Notes: generated by a model from the letters alone, not told the origin. A stretch of 16,060 nucleotides of DNA from Prevotellaceae bacterium UBA4336 (GCA_002394305.1 DGTM01000051.1:5695-21754), one strand, 5' to 3'; shown: positions 8,161-15,462, counted from the first letter of the stretch. A program made the numbers and translations.

Positions 8161-8659
8161 CGCCCTGGCTGATGGACTTCAGTCCGAACAGCTCGGGCCG
8201 CACCTCAGCCCATGGCAGCCACATGAGCTCCGCGGCATCGTCGTCGGCCACGGCGACGGCTGTGTCCGCCACGCGGCAGAGGAAGAACTGGTCGATGGTG
8301 TGGATGTCCAGTCCGCCGTACGGGTAGATGTTGGGTATGGTGAAGAGGAACTCGGTGTGCTCCACGCAGAGCCCCGTCTCCTCCTTCACCTCGCGTGCCA
8401 CCCCCTGCTCGCTCGTCTCGTAGCAGTCGCAGAAGCCTCCGGGCAGGTCGAGTGTGCCCAGGGCCGGCTCCTTGGCCCGCCGCACCACGAGCAGCTCGTC
8501 CCGGTCGTTGACAATGACCGCCACGGTCGAGGCGCTCGGGTTGAAGTAGTAGACGAAGCCGCAGTCCTGGCAGCGTTTGCTCTTCACGTTGTTCTCCACG
8601 AATCTGTGCGACCCGCACAGGGGGCAAAAGCGGAACTTTTCCAAAGGGTGCTGTGCCAT
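8111..8659 (-). CDS. Zinc-ribbon Nudix hydrolase
   Basis: A 182-residue protein with a CPLCG...RCQDCG zinc ribbon (about residues 12-35) followed by a Nudix domain. The Nudix box is complete: GFCDCYE, seven residues, then REVKEETGL (G-x5-E-x7-REUxEExGU), within about residues 73-95. Such enzymes hydrolyse a nucleoside diphosphate linked to another group. The SQPWPFPQS-type motif of NudC is not seen, so an NADH/NAD-cap role is not supported, though the zinc ribbon is reminiscent of that group. The start at 8659 (MAQHPLEKFRFC) follows a promoter box; the longer frame from 8731 starts upstream of it. Monocistronic, divergent from the NfeD-flotillin pair and convergent with the acyltransferase, with a 50-bp overlap. 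Confidence 0.92.
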   Translation of the reverse strand: MAQHPLEKFRFCPLCGSHRFVENNVKSKRCQDCGFVYYFNPSASTVAVIVNDRDELLVVRRAKEPALGTLDLPGGFCDCYETSEQGVAREVKEETGLCVEHTEFLFTIPNIYPYGGLDIHTIDQFFLCRVADTAVAVADDDAAELMWLPWAEVRPELFGLKSISQGVRRLLQWHAGRRASDR

Positions 8660-8688
8660 ATTTGTTTGTTTTTGTAAAATTCGTCTTG

Positions 8689-8719
8689 CAAACATATAAA
8701 AAAGGTGTAGAAAATGCAA
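8689..8719 (-). promoter_or_regulatory. Nudix gene promoter
   Basis: On the minus strand TTG (plus-strand CAA at 8717-8719) is followed after 20 bp by TATGTTTG (8689-8696), close to the Bacteroidales TTTG / TAnnTTTG layout. The start codon at 8659 is 29 nt downstream. Confidence 0.65.
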
Positions 8720-8732
8720 CCTTATTGCCAAT

Positions 8733-8767
8733 TTTGTTCGCTCGTTGGGAAAAAAAACCTAACTTTG
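8733..8767 (+). promoter_or_regulatory. Promoter of the NfeD-flotillin operon
   Basis: TTTG at 8733-8736 and a perfect TAACTTTG at 8760-8767, separated by 23 bp (slightly long). Expected start near 8774, about 28 nt before the ATG at 8802. It is arranged back-to-back with the Nudix promoter, only about 15 bp apart. Confidence 0.6.
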
Positions 8768-8801
8768 TAGGTGAAAACGACGTGAACAAAACGACAAGAA
8801 C

Positions 8802-9398
8802 ATGAATATGCTGACAGATTGGTTCGCAGGGCTCGACCCGTCTCTGCGCCTCTATTGGGTGGTAGCCATCGTGGCTTCGGTGGTGTTTCTCATTCAGATG
8901 GTGATGACGTTCGTGGGCATCGGCGATGCCGACGGCGCGGACCTGGACTTCGATGCGGGCGGCGATGCCGACGGCGGCACACTCGATGCCGGCGGCACGC
9001 TCCAGCTCTTCTCCGTGCGCAACATCGTCAACTTCCTGCTCGGCGCAGGGTGGGGCGGCGTCTGCTTCGCTTCGGTGACGGGGAATCCCTACCTGCTGTG
9101 CCTCGCAGCCCTGCTCACCGGCTGTGCCTTCGTCGCGGTCTTCGCCTTCGTCTACAGGCAGATGCGCCGCCTCGAGCACGACGGCACGTTCCGGCTCGAC
9201 GAGAGCGTGGGCCAGGTGGCCGACGTCTATCTGCGCATCCCCGCACGGCGCAGCGGCGAGGGACGCATCCAGTATTCCTTCCAAGGGTCGGTGCAGGAGC
9301 TGCCCGCCGTCACGGACGGAGAGCTGATTCCCAGCGGGGCGAAGGTGCGCATCGTGGAGATCGTGGGCGACCACACCCTGCTCGTGGAGAAAGTATAG
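8802..9398 (+). CDS. NfeD-like membrane protein (flotillin partner)
   Basis: A 198-residue inner-membrane protein. Hydrophobic segments lie at about 18-40, 72-92 and 97-118; residues 135-198 resemble the soluble OB-fold domain of NfeD proteins (VGQVADVYLRI ... GAKVRIVEIVGDHTLLVEKV). An Asp/Gly-rich loop (about 41-65, GDADGADLDFDAGGDADGG) lies between the first two membrane segments and may bind cations. NfeD proteins are typically encoded next to flotillin/stomatin genes and assemble with them in the membrane, as YuaF does with FloT in Bacillus. Here the flotillin gene follows after 32 bp, supporting this role. An alternative ATG two codons later is equally possible. There is no protease domain, so it is of the short NfeD class. 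Confidence 0.85.
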   Translation: MNMLTDWFAGLDPSLRLYWVVAIVASVVFLIQMVMTFVGIGDADGADLDFDAGGDADGGTLDAGGTLQLFSVRNIVNFLLGAGWGGVCFASVTGNPYLLCLAALLTGCAFVAVFAFVYRQMRRLEHDGTFRLDESVGQVADVYLRIPARRSGEGRIQYSFQGSVQELPAVTDGELIPSGAKVRIVEIVGDHTLLVEKV

Positions 9399-9430
9399 GC
9401 AAGCAATAAACCCCAAAAAACATTAACATC

Positions 9431-10798
9431 ATGGAATTCTTCTATCTTACCCTGATTGGCGCGGTAGTGGGCTTGCTGCTCATCATGGCGCTGCTCAACC
9501 GTTATCGCCGTTGCCCGAGCGACAAGATTCTGGTCGTCTACGGCACATCCCGCTCAAGCAAGAGCGCCAAGTGCGTGCACGGCGGAGGCACCTTCGTGTG
9601 GCCCATCATCCAGGACTACGCGTACCTCTCCCTCACACCCATCGGCATCGATGCCAACCTGACCAACGCCCTGTCCAGGCAGAACATTCGCGTCGACGTG
9701 CCCTGCCGCTTCACGGTGGGCATCAGCACCGAGCCCGAGAGCATGCTCGCCGCTGCCGAACGTCTGCTCGGCCTCTCGGCGCAGCAGATACAGGAGCTGG
9801 CCCGCGACATCCTGTTCGGGCAGCTGCGTCTCGTCATCGCCACGATGAGCATCGAAGAGCTGAACTCCGACCGCGACAAGTTCCTGGAGGCCATCACGTC
9901 GAACGTGGAGGTCGAGCTGAAGAAAATCGGCCTGCGGCTCATCAACGTGAACGTGACGGACATCAACGACGAGAGCGGCTACATCGAAGCCCTCGGGCAG
10001 GAAGCAGCTGCGAAGGCCATCAACGAAGCCAAGGTCCGCGTGGCCGAACAGGAACGGAACGGCGAAATCGGTAAGGCCGAAGCCGTCCGCGAGACGCGCA
10101 TCCGCACGGCCGAAGCCAACGCACAGGCCGTCCAGGGCGAGAACGAAGCCAAGATAGCCATCGCCAACTCCGATGCCAACCGGCGCGAACGCGAGGCCGA
10201 GGCACAGCGCAAAGCTGTTGCCGCCGAGAAGGTGGCCCAGGCCCAGGCACTCGAAGAGGCCTATGCCGCCGAGCAGAAAGCCGAGAATGCCCGTGCCGAC
10301 CGCGAGCGTGCCAGCCAGCAGGCCAACGTCATCGTGGCACAGGAGATTGAGAAGCAGCGCGTCGTCATCGAGGCAGAGGCAGAGGCAGAGCAGAAGCGCG
10401 TCAATGCCAAGGGCGAGGCTGATGCCATCTACGCCAAGATGGAGGCCGAGGCTAAGGGCTTGTTCCAGATACTCACCAAGCAGGCCGAGGGCTACGACAA
10501 GATGATTCAGGCCGCCGGCGGCGACGCGACGAAGGCCTACACGCTGCTCCTGCTGGAGAAGCTCCCCGAACTCGTCAAGACACAGGTCGAAGCCATCAAG
10601 GGCATCAACATCGACAAGGTGACCGTCTGGGACGGCGGCTCCGGCACCGCCGACGGCAAGACGAGCACCGCCGGATTCCTCGCCGGACTGATGAAGAGCG
10701 TGCCTCCCCTGGCCGACCTCTTCGACCAGGCCGGCATGTCGCTCCCCGAGTATCTCGCCAAGAAGAAGGACGAGACGCCCGAGGCCCCCGCAGAGTAA
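9431..10798 (+). CDS. Flotillin-like SPFH-domain protein
   Basis: A 455-residue flotillin (FloT/YqiK class). The N-terminus has one membrane segment (about 5-22) followed by RYRRCPSDKILVVYG, the typical start of the SPFH/PHB domain (about 28-195; includes QELARDILFGQLRLVIATMSIEEL split by conserved positions, and GLRLINVNVTDI). Residues about 195-350 are a long Ala/Glu/Lys-rich coiled coil with repeated EA motifs (for example EAEAEAEQKR), and the C-terminal part (AYTLLLLEKLPELVKTQVEA) is the oligomerisation region of flotillins. These proteins form large rings in membrane microdomains and affect membrane fluidity and protein assembly. Co-transcribed with the NfeD-like gene. The coding sequence runs almost directly into the 22-bp-phased array that follows. 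Confidence 0.94.
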   Translation: MEFFYLTLIGAVVGLLLIMALLNRYRRCPSDKILVVYGTSRSSKSAKCVHGGGTFVWPIIQDYAYLSLTPIGIDANLTNALSRQNIRVDVPCRFTVGISTEPESMLAAAERLLGLSAQQIQELARDILFGQLRLVIATMSIEELNSDRDKFLEAITSNVEVELKKIGLRLINVNVTDINDESGYIEALGQEAAAKAINEAKVRVAEQERNGEIGKAEAVRETRIRTAEANAQAVQGENEAKIAIANSDANRREREAEAQRKAVAAEKVAQAQALEEAYAAEQKAENARADRERASQQANVIVAQEIEKQRVVIEAEAEAEQKRVNAKGEADAIYAKMEAEAKGLFQILTKQAEGYDKMIQAAGGDATKAYTLLLLEKLPELVKTQVEAIKGINIDKVTVWDGGSGTADGKTSTAGFLAGLMKSVPPLADLFDQAGMSLPEYLAKKKDETPEAPAE

Positions 10799-10807
10799 AC
10801 CACCCCG

Positions 10808-11115
10808 CCCCGAGGCAAGGAACCTCCTGTCCCACAGGAACAAAGCTGTCACCCCGCGGCAACAAATTCCCTGCCCCGCGGCAACAAATTCTTCGCCCCG
10901 CGGATAAAAACTTTTTCAGAGGCACGGAAATATATTTCAAAGGCTTGGAAATATATTTTAGTGCCTCTGAAATTTATTTCAAAGCCTTGGAAATAGTTTT
11001 GTGGTGTGCGGGAAGGAATTTGTTGCCGTGCGGCGAAGAGTTTTATGCCGCGCGGCGAAGAATTTTATGCCGTGCGGCGAAGAGTTTTATGCCGTGCGGC
11101 TCATCTTTTTTAGGT
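10808..11115. repeat. Fourteen consecutive 22-bp-phased units, inverted-repeat layout
   Basis: The intergenic space divides into 14 units in one phase (14 x 22 = 308). Units 1-5 start with CCCCGMGG-like sequence followed by CAACAAATTC or related; units 6-9 centre on GGAAATATATTT, with local 21-bp steps; units 10-14 are GTGCGGCGAAGAGTTTTATG-like. Each unit has a GC-rich part and an AT-rich part. The flanks are mutually inverted: the 22 bases at 10880-10901 match the reverse complement of 11050-11071 at 19 positions, and GGCAACAAATTCC (10880-10892 region; also 10858-10870) is the exact complement of GGAATTTGTTGCC at 11015-11027. CAGAGGCAC (10917-10925) and GTGCCTCTG (10961-10969) pair in the centre. 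No gene is seen inside. Confidence 0.85.
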
Positions 11116-11143
11116 ATTTTCCTCCGATAGGGCCGACGTGTGC

Positions 11144-11173
11144 TTGCCGTCTGCTCTTTTTTTCGTATCTTTG
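11144..11173 (+). promoter_or_regulatory. feoAB promoter
   Basis: TTG (11144-11146) then, 19 bp on, TATCTTTG (11166-11173), a good Bacteroidales-type promoter 50 bp after the end of the 22-bp-phased array. Expected start near 11180; the ATG is at 11205. No obvious Fur-box palindrome was recognised by eye. Confidence 0.7.
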
Positions 11174-11204
11174 CAAAGCAAAGTGTCAAAAAGGACAAGA
11201 AACG

Positions 11205-13655
11205 ATGACTCTGAGAGAACTTGAAAAAGGACAGACGGCCGTGATCCTCAAGGTCGGAGGCGATGGCGCACTCCGGCAGCACTTCCTGGACATGGGCGTC
11301 ATACCCGGCGCACAGGTGACGCTGCAGAAGTTTGCACCCCTGGGCGACCCGATGGAACTGCGCATCCACGGCTACGAACTGACCCTGCGCCTGGCCGACG
11401 CGGAGGAGATAGAGATTGCCCCCATCCTTGACAACCAGAGCCCCCGGACCACCCGGACCCCCCAGACTTCCCAGCCCCCCCGGACCCCCTCCAACTCCCC
11501 CTTGCAGGGGGAGGGTATATACCCCTCTCCCTACAAGGGAGAGGATGGGAGAGGGTCTGGTGGGAGCGGTTCTCTTTCCCATCCCGGCTTCGGCGAGGAA
11601 GGCCGCTACCACGATGAGGACGCGTTCCACCCTGCTACGTCGGCAATAAAGGGGCCGCTCACCTTTGCCCTCGTCGGCAACCAGAACAGCGGCAAGACCA
11701 CACTCTTCAACCAGCTGACGGGCAGCAAACAGCACGTCGGCAACTTCCCGGGCGTGACCATCGACCGCAAGGACGGCACCATCAAGGGCCACCCCACAGC
11801 CACCGTCACCGACCTGCCCGGCATCTACAGCCTCAGTCCCTACACCAGCGAGGAGGTCATCAGCCGCCAGTTCATCCTGGAGAGCCATCCGAGCGGCATC
11901 ATCAACATCGTGGACGCCACAAACATCGAGCGCAACCTCTACCTGACCATGCAGCTCATGGAGCTGGGCATCCCTATGGTGCTTGCCCTCAATATGATGG
12001 ACGAGGTGCGGGGCAACGGCGGCACCATCCGCATCAACCACATGGAACAGATGCTCGGCATACCCGTCGTGCCCATCAGCGCCATGAAGAACGAGGGCGT
12101 GGACGAGGTGGTGAGCCACGCCATCCACGTGGCCCGCTACAAGGAAGGCCCGGCGCGGCAGGACTTCTGCAGTCCCGCGGAGCACGGCGGCGCAGTGCAT
12201 CGCTGCCTGCACGCCATCATGCACTTCATCGAGGACCACGCCCAGGCCGCAGGCATACCCGTCCGCTTCGCGGCAAGCAAGCTCATCGAGGGCGACAAGC
12301 TCGTGGCCGATGCGCTCCGGCTCACGCAGAACGAACAGGAAACCGTGGAGCACATCATCCGGCAGATGGAGGAGGAACGCGGGCTGGACCGCCAGGCTGC
12401 GATGGCCGACATGCGCTTCCGCTTCATCCTCGGCGTGAGCCAACGCTGTGTGGTCCACCCGGAGGAGAGCAGCGAGCACCGCCGCAGCGTGCGCATCGAC
12501 AAGGTCCTGACCGGCCGCTACACGGCCATCCCCGCCTTCCTGCTCATCATGGCAGCGGTCTTCTACCTGACCTTCAACACCATCGGCGCCTGGCTGCAGG
12601 ACCTCTTCCAGGAGGGCATCGACCGCTTCACCGCCTACTCCGACCAGCTGCTCACCGAGTGGAACATCGCGGCGCCCGTCCATTCGCTCATCATCGACGG
12701 CATCTACTCCGGCGTCGGCACCGTGCTGGTCTTTCTGCCCCTCATCGTGTGCCTGTTCTTCTTCCTCAGCATGCTCGAGGACACCGGCTACATGGCACGC
12801 ATAGCCTTCGTCATGGACCGCCTGCTCCGCGGCCTCGGGCTCTCCGGCCGGAGCATCGTGCCCCTGCTCATAGGCTTCGGGTGTTCCGTGCCCAGCATTA
12901 TGGCAAGCCGCACACTGCCCAGCGAGCGCGACCGCAGACTGACCATCCTGCTCACGCCCTTCATGTCGTGCACGGCCAAGATTCCCATCTACGCCTTCTT
13001 CGCAGCGGCCTTCTTCCCCGGGCACGCCGCGTGGGTCATGATGTCGCTCTACGTGCTCGGCATCCTCGTGGGCATCGTCGTGGCACTCATCCTGAAGCGC
13101 ACCCTCTTCCGCGGCGAGGCGGTGCCCTTCGTCATGGAGCTGCCCAACTACCGCATGCCCGTGCCGATGAACATCTGGCATCTGCTGTGGGACAAGGCCA
13201 GGGACTTCCTCACACGGGCCTTTACCGTCATCTTCCTGGCAAGCATCATCGTGTGGCTCCTGCAGACATTCGACTTCCACCTGCAGATGGTGCCTGCGGC
13301 CGAGGCATCGCGCAGCATGCTGGCCCAGCTCTCCAGCCTCGTGGCTCCGCTGTTCGAACCGCTGGGCTGCGGCGATTGGCGCATCGTCACGGCCCTGGTT
13401 TGCGGCCTGCTGGCAAAGGAAGTCGTAGTGAGCACGCTCAGCACCCTCTTTGCCGGAGTAGCCATCACCAGCATCTTCTCGCCCGGCGTGGCCTACACCT
13501 TGCTCGTCTTCTGCCTGCTCTACACCCCCTGCATGGCAACGATGGCAACCGTCCGCCGCGAGCTCGGCACCCGCTGGATGCTCTTCATCATGGTAGGGCA
13601 ATGCACCATAGCATGGATTGTGGCGTTCGTCGTAAACATATTGGCCCCCCTCTAA
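11205..13655 (+). CDS. feoB: FeoA-FeoB fusion ferrous iron transporter
   Basis: An 816-residue fusion. Residues 1-75 are a FeoA (SH3-like) domain (MTLRELEKGQTAVILKVGG; LRQHFLDMGVIPG). Residues about 150-320 are the FeoB G domain: G1 GNQNSGKTT (158-166), GVT switch I, G3 DLPG (203-206), G4 NMMD (263-266), G5 SAM (292-294). The rest is the transmembrane transporter with conserved GCSVPSIMASRT, FMSCTAKIPIYAFF and LLAKEVVVSTLS segments. It imports Fe(II) across the inner membrane, driven or gated by GTP hydrolysis. FeoA-FeoB fusions are common in Bacteroidales. The linker (about 77-149) is odd: residues about 79-125 are encoded by a palindromic intergenic-type repeat. The stop codon is also inside a related repeat. 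The start at 11205 follows the promoter; the longer frame from 11001 begins in the repeat array. A Cys-rich FeoB-associated sequence follows downstream. Confidence 0.95.
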   Translation: MTLRELEKGQTAVILKVGGDGALRQHFLDMGVIPGAQVTLQKFAPLGDPMELRIHGYELTLRLADAEEIEIAPILDNQSPRTTRTPQTSQPPRTPSNSPLQGEGIYPSPYKGEDGRGSGGSGSLSHPGFGEEGRYHDEDAFHPATSAIKGPLTFALVGNQNSGKTTLFNQLTGSKQHVGNFPGVTIDRKDGTIKGHPTATVTDLPGIYSLSPYTSEEVISRQFILESHPSGIINIVDATNIERNLYLTMQLMELGIPMVLALNMMDEVRGNGGTIRINHMEQMLGIPVVPISAMKNEGVDEVVSHAIHVARYKEGPARQDFCSPAEHGGAVHRCLHAIMHFIEDHAQAAGIPVRFAASKLIEGDKLVADALRLTQNEQETVEHIIRQMEEERGLDRQAAMADMRFRFILGVSQRCVVHPEESSEHRRSVRIDKVLTGRYTAIPAFLLIMAAVFYLTFNTIGAWLQDLFQEGIDRFTAYSDQLLTEWNIAAPVHSLIIDGIYSGVGTVLVFLPLIVCLFFFLSMLEDTGYMARIAFVMDRLLRGLGLSGRSIVPLLIGFGCSVPSIMASRTLPSERDRRLTILLTPFMSCTAKIPIYAFFAAAFFPGHAAWVMMSLYVLGILVGIVVALILKRTLFRGEAVPFVMELPNYRMPVPMNIWHLLWDKARDFLTRAFTVIFLASIIVWLLQTFDFHLQMVPAAEASRSMLAQLSSLVAPLFEPLGCGDWRIVTALVCGLLAKEVVVSTLSTLFAGVAITSIFSPGVAYTLLVFCLLYTPCMATMATVRRELGTRWMLFIMVGQCTIAWIVAFVVNILAPL
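11440..11580. repeat. Palindromic C/G-rich repeat inside the FeoA-FeoB linker
   Basis: Tracts of CCCCCGGACC-type sequence are followed by two perfect hairpins: CTCCCCC (11495-11501) with GGGGGAG (11507-11513), and CCTCTCCCT (11524-11532) with AGGGAGAGG (11536-11544, loop of 3). The core CCAACTCCCCCTTGCAGGGG resembles the element at 13645-13671. The open frame is kept, giving a Pro/Gly/Ser-rich linker. Confidence 0.8.
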
Positions 13656-13671
13656 CTCCCCCAAAGGGGAG
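13645..13671. repeat. Second copy of the C/G-rich palindromic repeat at the feoB end
   Basis: CCCCCCTCTAACTCCCCC followed by AAAGGGGAG: stem CTCCCC (13656-13661) with GGGGAG (13666-13671), loop of 4. The TAA stop of feoB (13653-13655) is part of the repeat. No long T-run follows, so it is a poor intrinsic terminator. Confidence 0.7.
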
Positions 13672-13686
13672 AACTTCCGGTGAAAG

Positions 13687-13785
13687 AATGAAAAAAGAGT
13701 GAAGAGTGAAGAACGTTCCGCTTGCGCCTGAGCTTTGCGAAGAAGAATCAAAGTTACATGTTGAGTAAAGAAGCAAGGGACGCCA
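13687..13785. repeat. Dispersed-repeat-like segment between feoB and the sialidase ORF
   Basis: A GAATGAAAAAAGAGTGAAGAG stretch leads into a segment (about 13714-13785) that on the minus strand reads as part of an open frame with LRKAQAQAER-like residues and holds a TAACTTTG box (plus 13749-13756). From memory, very similar segments recur between genes in many Bacteroidales genomes, so it is annotated as a probable dispersed repeat rather than a gene. This identification is not verified here. Confidence 0.4.
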
Positions 13786-13787
13786 AT

Positions 13788-13947
13788 CAATTATGAATTG
13801 CCAAGGGCGTAGCCTAATTATGAATTATGAATTAAGAATTATGAATTGTCAAATGTGAATTATGAATTAAGAATTATGAATTAAGAATTATGAATTAAGA
13901 ATTATGAATTAAGAATTAAGAATTATGAATTAAGAATTATGAATTAA
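13788..13947. repeat. GAATTAT/GAATTAA heptamer array
   Basis: Between 13857 and 13947 the sequence is thirteen 7-bp units in perfect order: four copies of GAATTATGAATTAA, a lone GAATTAA, then two more 14-mers (91 bp). Upstream (13788-13856) are interrupted copies, two of them flanking the GC-rich insert GCCAAGGGCGTAGCC. It ends 5 bp before the start codon of the next ORF and is far more AT-rich than the genes around it. No gene or promoter box was found in it. Confidence 0.9.
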
Positions 13948-13952
13948 GTACT

Positions 13953-15404
13953 ATGAATACACAAAGCATTATCCTCCTCTCGGCAGTCATCCTGGTGGCC
14001 GCCTTCGTGCTGTACCGCTATCTTCGCGGCGACGGCAAGTGCAGCTGCTGCGACTGTTGCAGCAAGAACGACTGTCCGGCACACATCCTCCTGCTCCTTC
14101 TCCTGCCCGCGGGCGCACTGACGGCCTTCGCACAGGGCGTCGACGCCACCACCGGAGCCTCTGAGCTTCAGCCGATTCAGCGCAGCGAAAAGCAGATTCT
14201 GGCCTACTCGCGCGACAGCACACGCGACGTCTACCGCATCCCGGCCATCGCCAAGAACAAGAAAGGCGAACTCGTCGCCATCTACGACTACCGCGTCTGC
14301 GGCACCGATATCGGCTTCGGAGAGGTCGACCAGGTGATGCGTATCTCCAAGAACAACGGCCGCAAGTGGTCGGAAGAGACCAAGATAGCCGACGGCATAG
14401 GCGGAAGCGAGAACGTCTTCGGCGTGGGCTTCGGCGACCCGGCCCTCTGTCTGGACCGCGAAAGCGGGCGCGGCGTGCTCATCACCGTCAGCGGAAAGTG
14501 CATCTATGCCTACGCCAAAGCCGACCATCGGCCGTTCATCGCACGACAGATCACCACCGACGGCGGCCACACCTGGAGCGCCCCGGAGGACATCACCCAG
14601 CAGTTCTGGGGGCGGAAAGGTGCGCTCTTCCAGCAGACGGACACCGACGACGGCACGGGCGTCTTTGCCTGGGCGGGCTTCTTCGGCAGCGGCAAGATAC
14701 TGCAGAGCCGCGTGACGAAGGTAGGCAGCTACTACCGCCTCTATGCCGCCCTCCTGCTGCGGGGCACCGGACTGAAGGGCGCCTACGTCGTCTACAGCGA
14801 CGACATGGGCATGACCTGGCAGCTGCTTGGCGGCAACCCGTCGCTGCAGGCTGCCCCCGACAGCGACGAGCCCAAGGTGGAGGAACTGCCCTCGGGACAA
14901 ATCGTGCTGAGCGGCAGGAAGTGGTACGGCCGCACGTTCAACATCTGGACCTTCGCCCAGGGCAGCACCACCGAAGGCTCCTGGGACAAGCCCGTCAACA
15001 GTCACGACGTGCCGACGGGCATCAAGGTGGGTGCCAACAGCTGCAATGGCGAGATACTCATCGTGCGCGGTCGCCGCACAGCCGACGGAAAGCGCGTTCA
15101 CGTCGCCCTCCAAAGCCTGCCGAAGGCCGACACCCGGGCCGACGTGAGCATCTACTATAAGGTCCTCGAGGAACCGAAGGCCGACGACCAAAGCGGAAGT
15201 CAGGGCCGCAGCTACACCTCCGCCACGTTCGCCGAAGGCTGGAAGCTCGGCCTGCAAGTCACCGACAAGCGTTCCGCCTACTCCACCATGTGCCAGCAGA
15301 AGGACGGACGCCTCGCCTTCTTCTACGAGGAGGAGCCTTATATATATAATATGGTATATGTGCCCCTGACCCTGGAGCAGGCCACAAACGGAGAGGTGAA
15401 GTAG
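13953..15404 (+). CDS. GH33-type sialidase fused to an N-terminal FeoB-associated Cys-rich membrane segment
   Basis: A 483-residue ORF with two parts. Residues 1-43 (MNTQSIILLSAVILVAAFVL, then YRYLRGDGKCSCCDCCSKND and CPA) look like a complete FeoB-associated Cys-rich membrane protein: one membrane helix, basic residues, then Cys30, 32, 33, 35, 36 and 41. Residues 44-60 (HILLLLLLPAGALTAFA) look like a second signal sequence with an AFA-Q cleavage site, but no ATG precedes it. Residues 80-483 are a full sialidase (EC 3.2.1.18): YRIP (94-97), Asp boxes SKNNGRKW (132-139), TTDGGHTW (201-208) and SDDMGMTW (282-289), the DEPKVEEL region with the catalytic Glu (305-312), and the catalytic Tyr in SAYS (Tyr443). 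It would remove terminal sialic acids from host glycans. The position just after feoB supports the origin of the N-terminal part. Whether the fusion is real or an assembly/indel effect is open. Confidence 0.85.
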   Translation: MNTQSIILLSAVILVAAFVLYRYLRGDGKCSCCDCCSKNDCPAHILLLLLLPAGALTAFAQGVDATTGASELQPIQRSEKQILAYSRDSTRDVYRIPAIAKNKKGELVAIYDYRVCGTDIGFGEVDQVMRISKNNGRKWSEETKIADGIGGSENVFGVGFGDPALCLDRESGRGVLITVSGKCIYAYAKADHRPFIARQITTDGGHTWSAPEDITQQFWGRKGALFQQTDTDDGTGVFAWAGFFGSGKILQSRVTKVGSYYRLYAALLLRGTGLKGAYVVYSDDMGMTWQLLGGNPSLQAAPDSDEPKVEELPSGQIVLSGRKWYGRTFNIWTFAQGSTTEGSWDKPVNSHDVPTGIKVGANSCNGEILIVRGRRTADGKRVHVALQSLPKADTRADVSIYYKVLEEPKADDQSGSQGRSYTSATFAEGWKLGLQVTDKRSAYSTMCQQKDGRLAFFYEEEPYIYNMVYVPLTLEQATNGEVK

Positions 15405-15434
15405 ACCGCAATCCACAAGGCGCGCCCCGCGAAA

Positions 15435-15462
15435 TGTCAAATTGTTACAGAAAAGTGTCAAA
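15435..15462. promoter_or_regulatory. Possible operator: paired TGTCAAA sites
   Basis: TGTCAAA occurs at 15435-15441 and 15456-15462, 21 bp apart start to start (about two helical turns), about 30 bp upstream of the next gene's -7 box. Such spacing is compatible with a dimeric regulator bound on one DNA face. The regulator is unknown. Confidence 0.3.

Noticed and set aside
11001..11204. Upstream start for feoAB adding 68 residues
   Set aside because: The extension is translated from the 22-bp-phased array and lies mostly upstream of the promoter box at 11166-11173; FeoA homology begins at the ATG at 11205.
13749..13756. Minus-strand TAACTTTG box that could drive antisense transcription of feoB
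   Set aside because: A perfect 8-mer, but it lies within a probable dispersed repeat and no -33 element or minus-strand gene supports it.
11043..13790. Very long minus-strand open frame (915 codons) opposite feoAB
   Set aside because: Its product is His/Glu/Val-rich low-complexity sequence without recognisable domains, while the plus strand encodes a clear FeoA-FeoB. Long antisense frames arise in GC-rich genes because codons whose reverse complements are stops are rare. The frames opposite pnp (1540-3711) and the sialidase (13944-15461) are rejected for the same reason.
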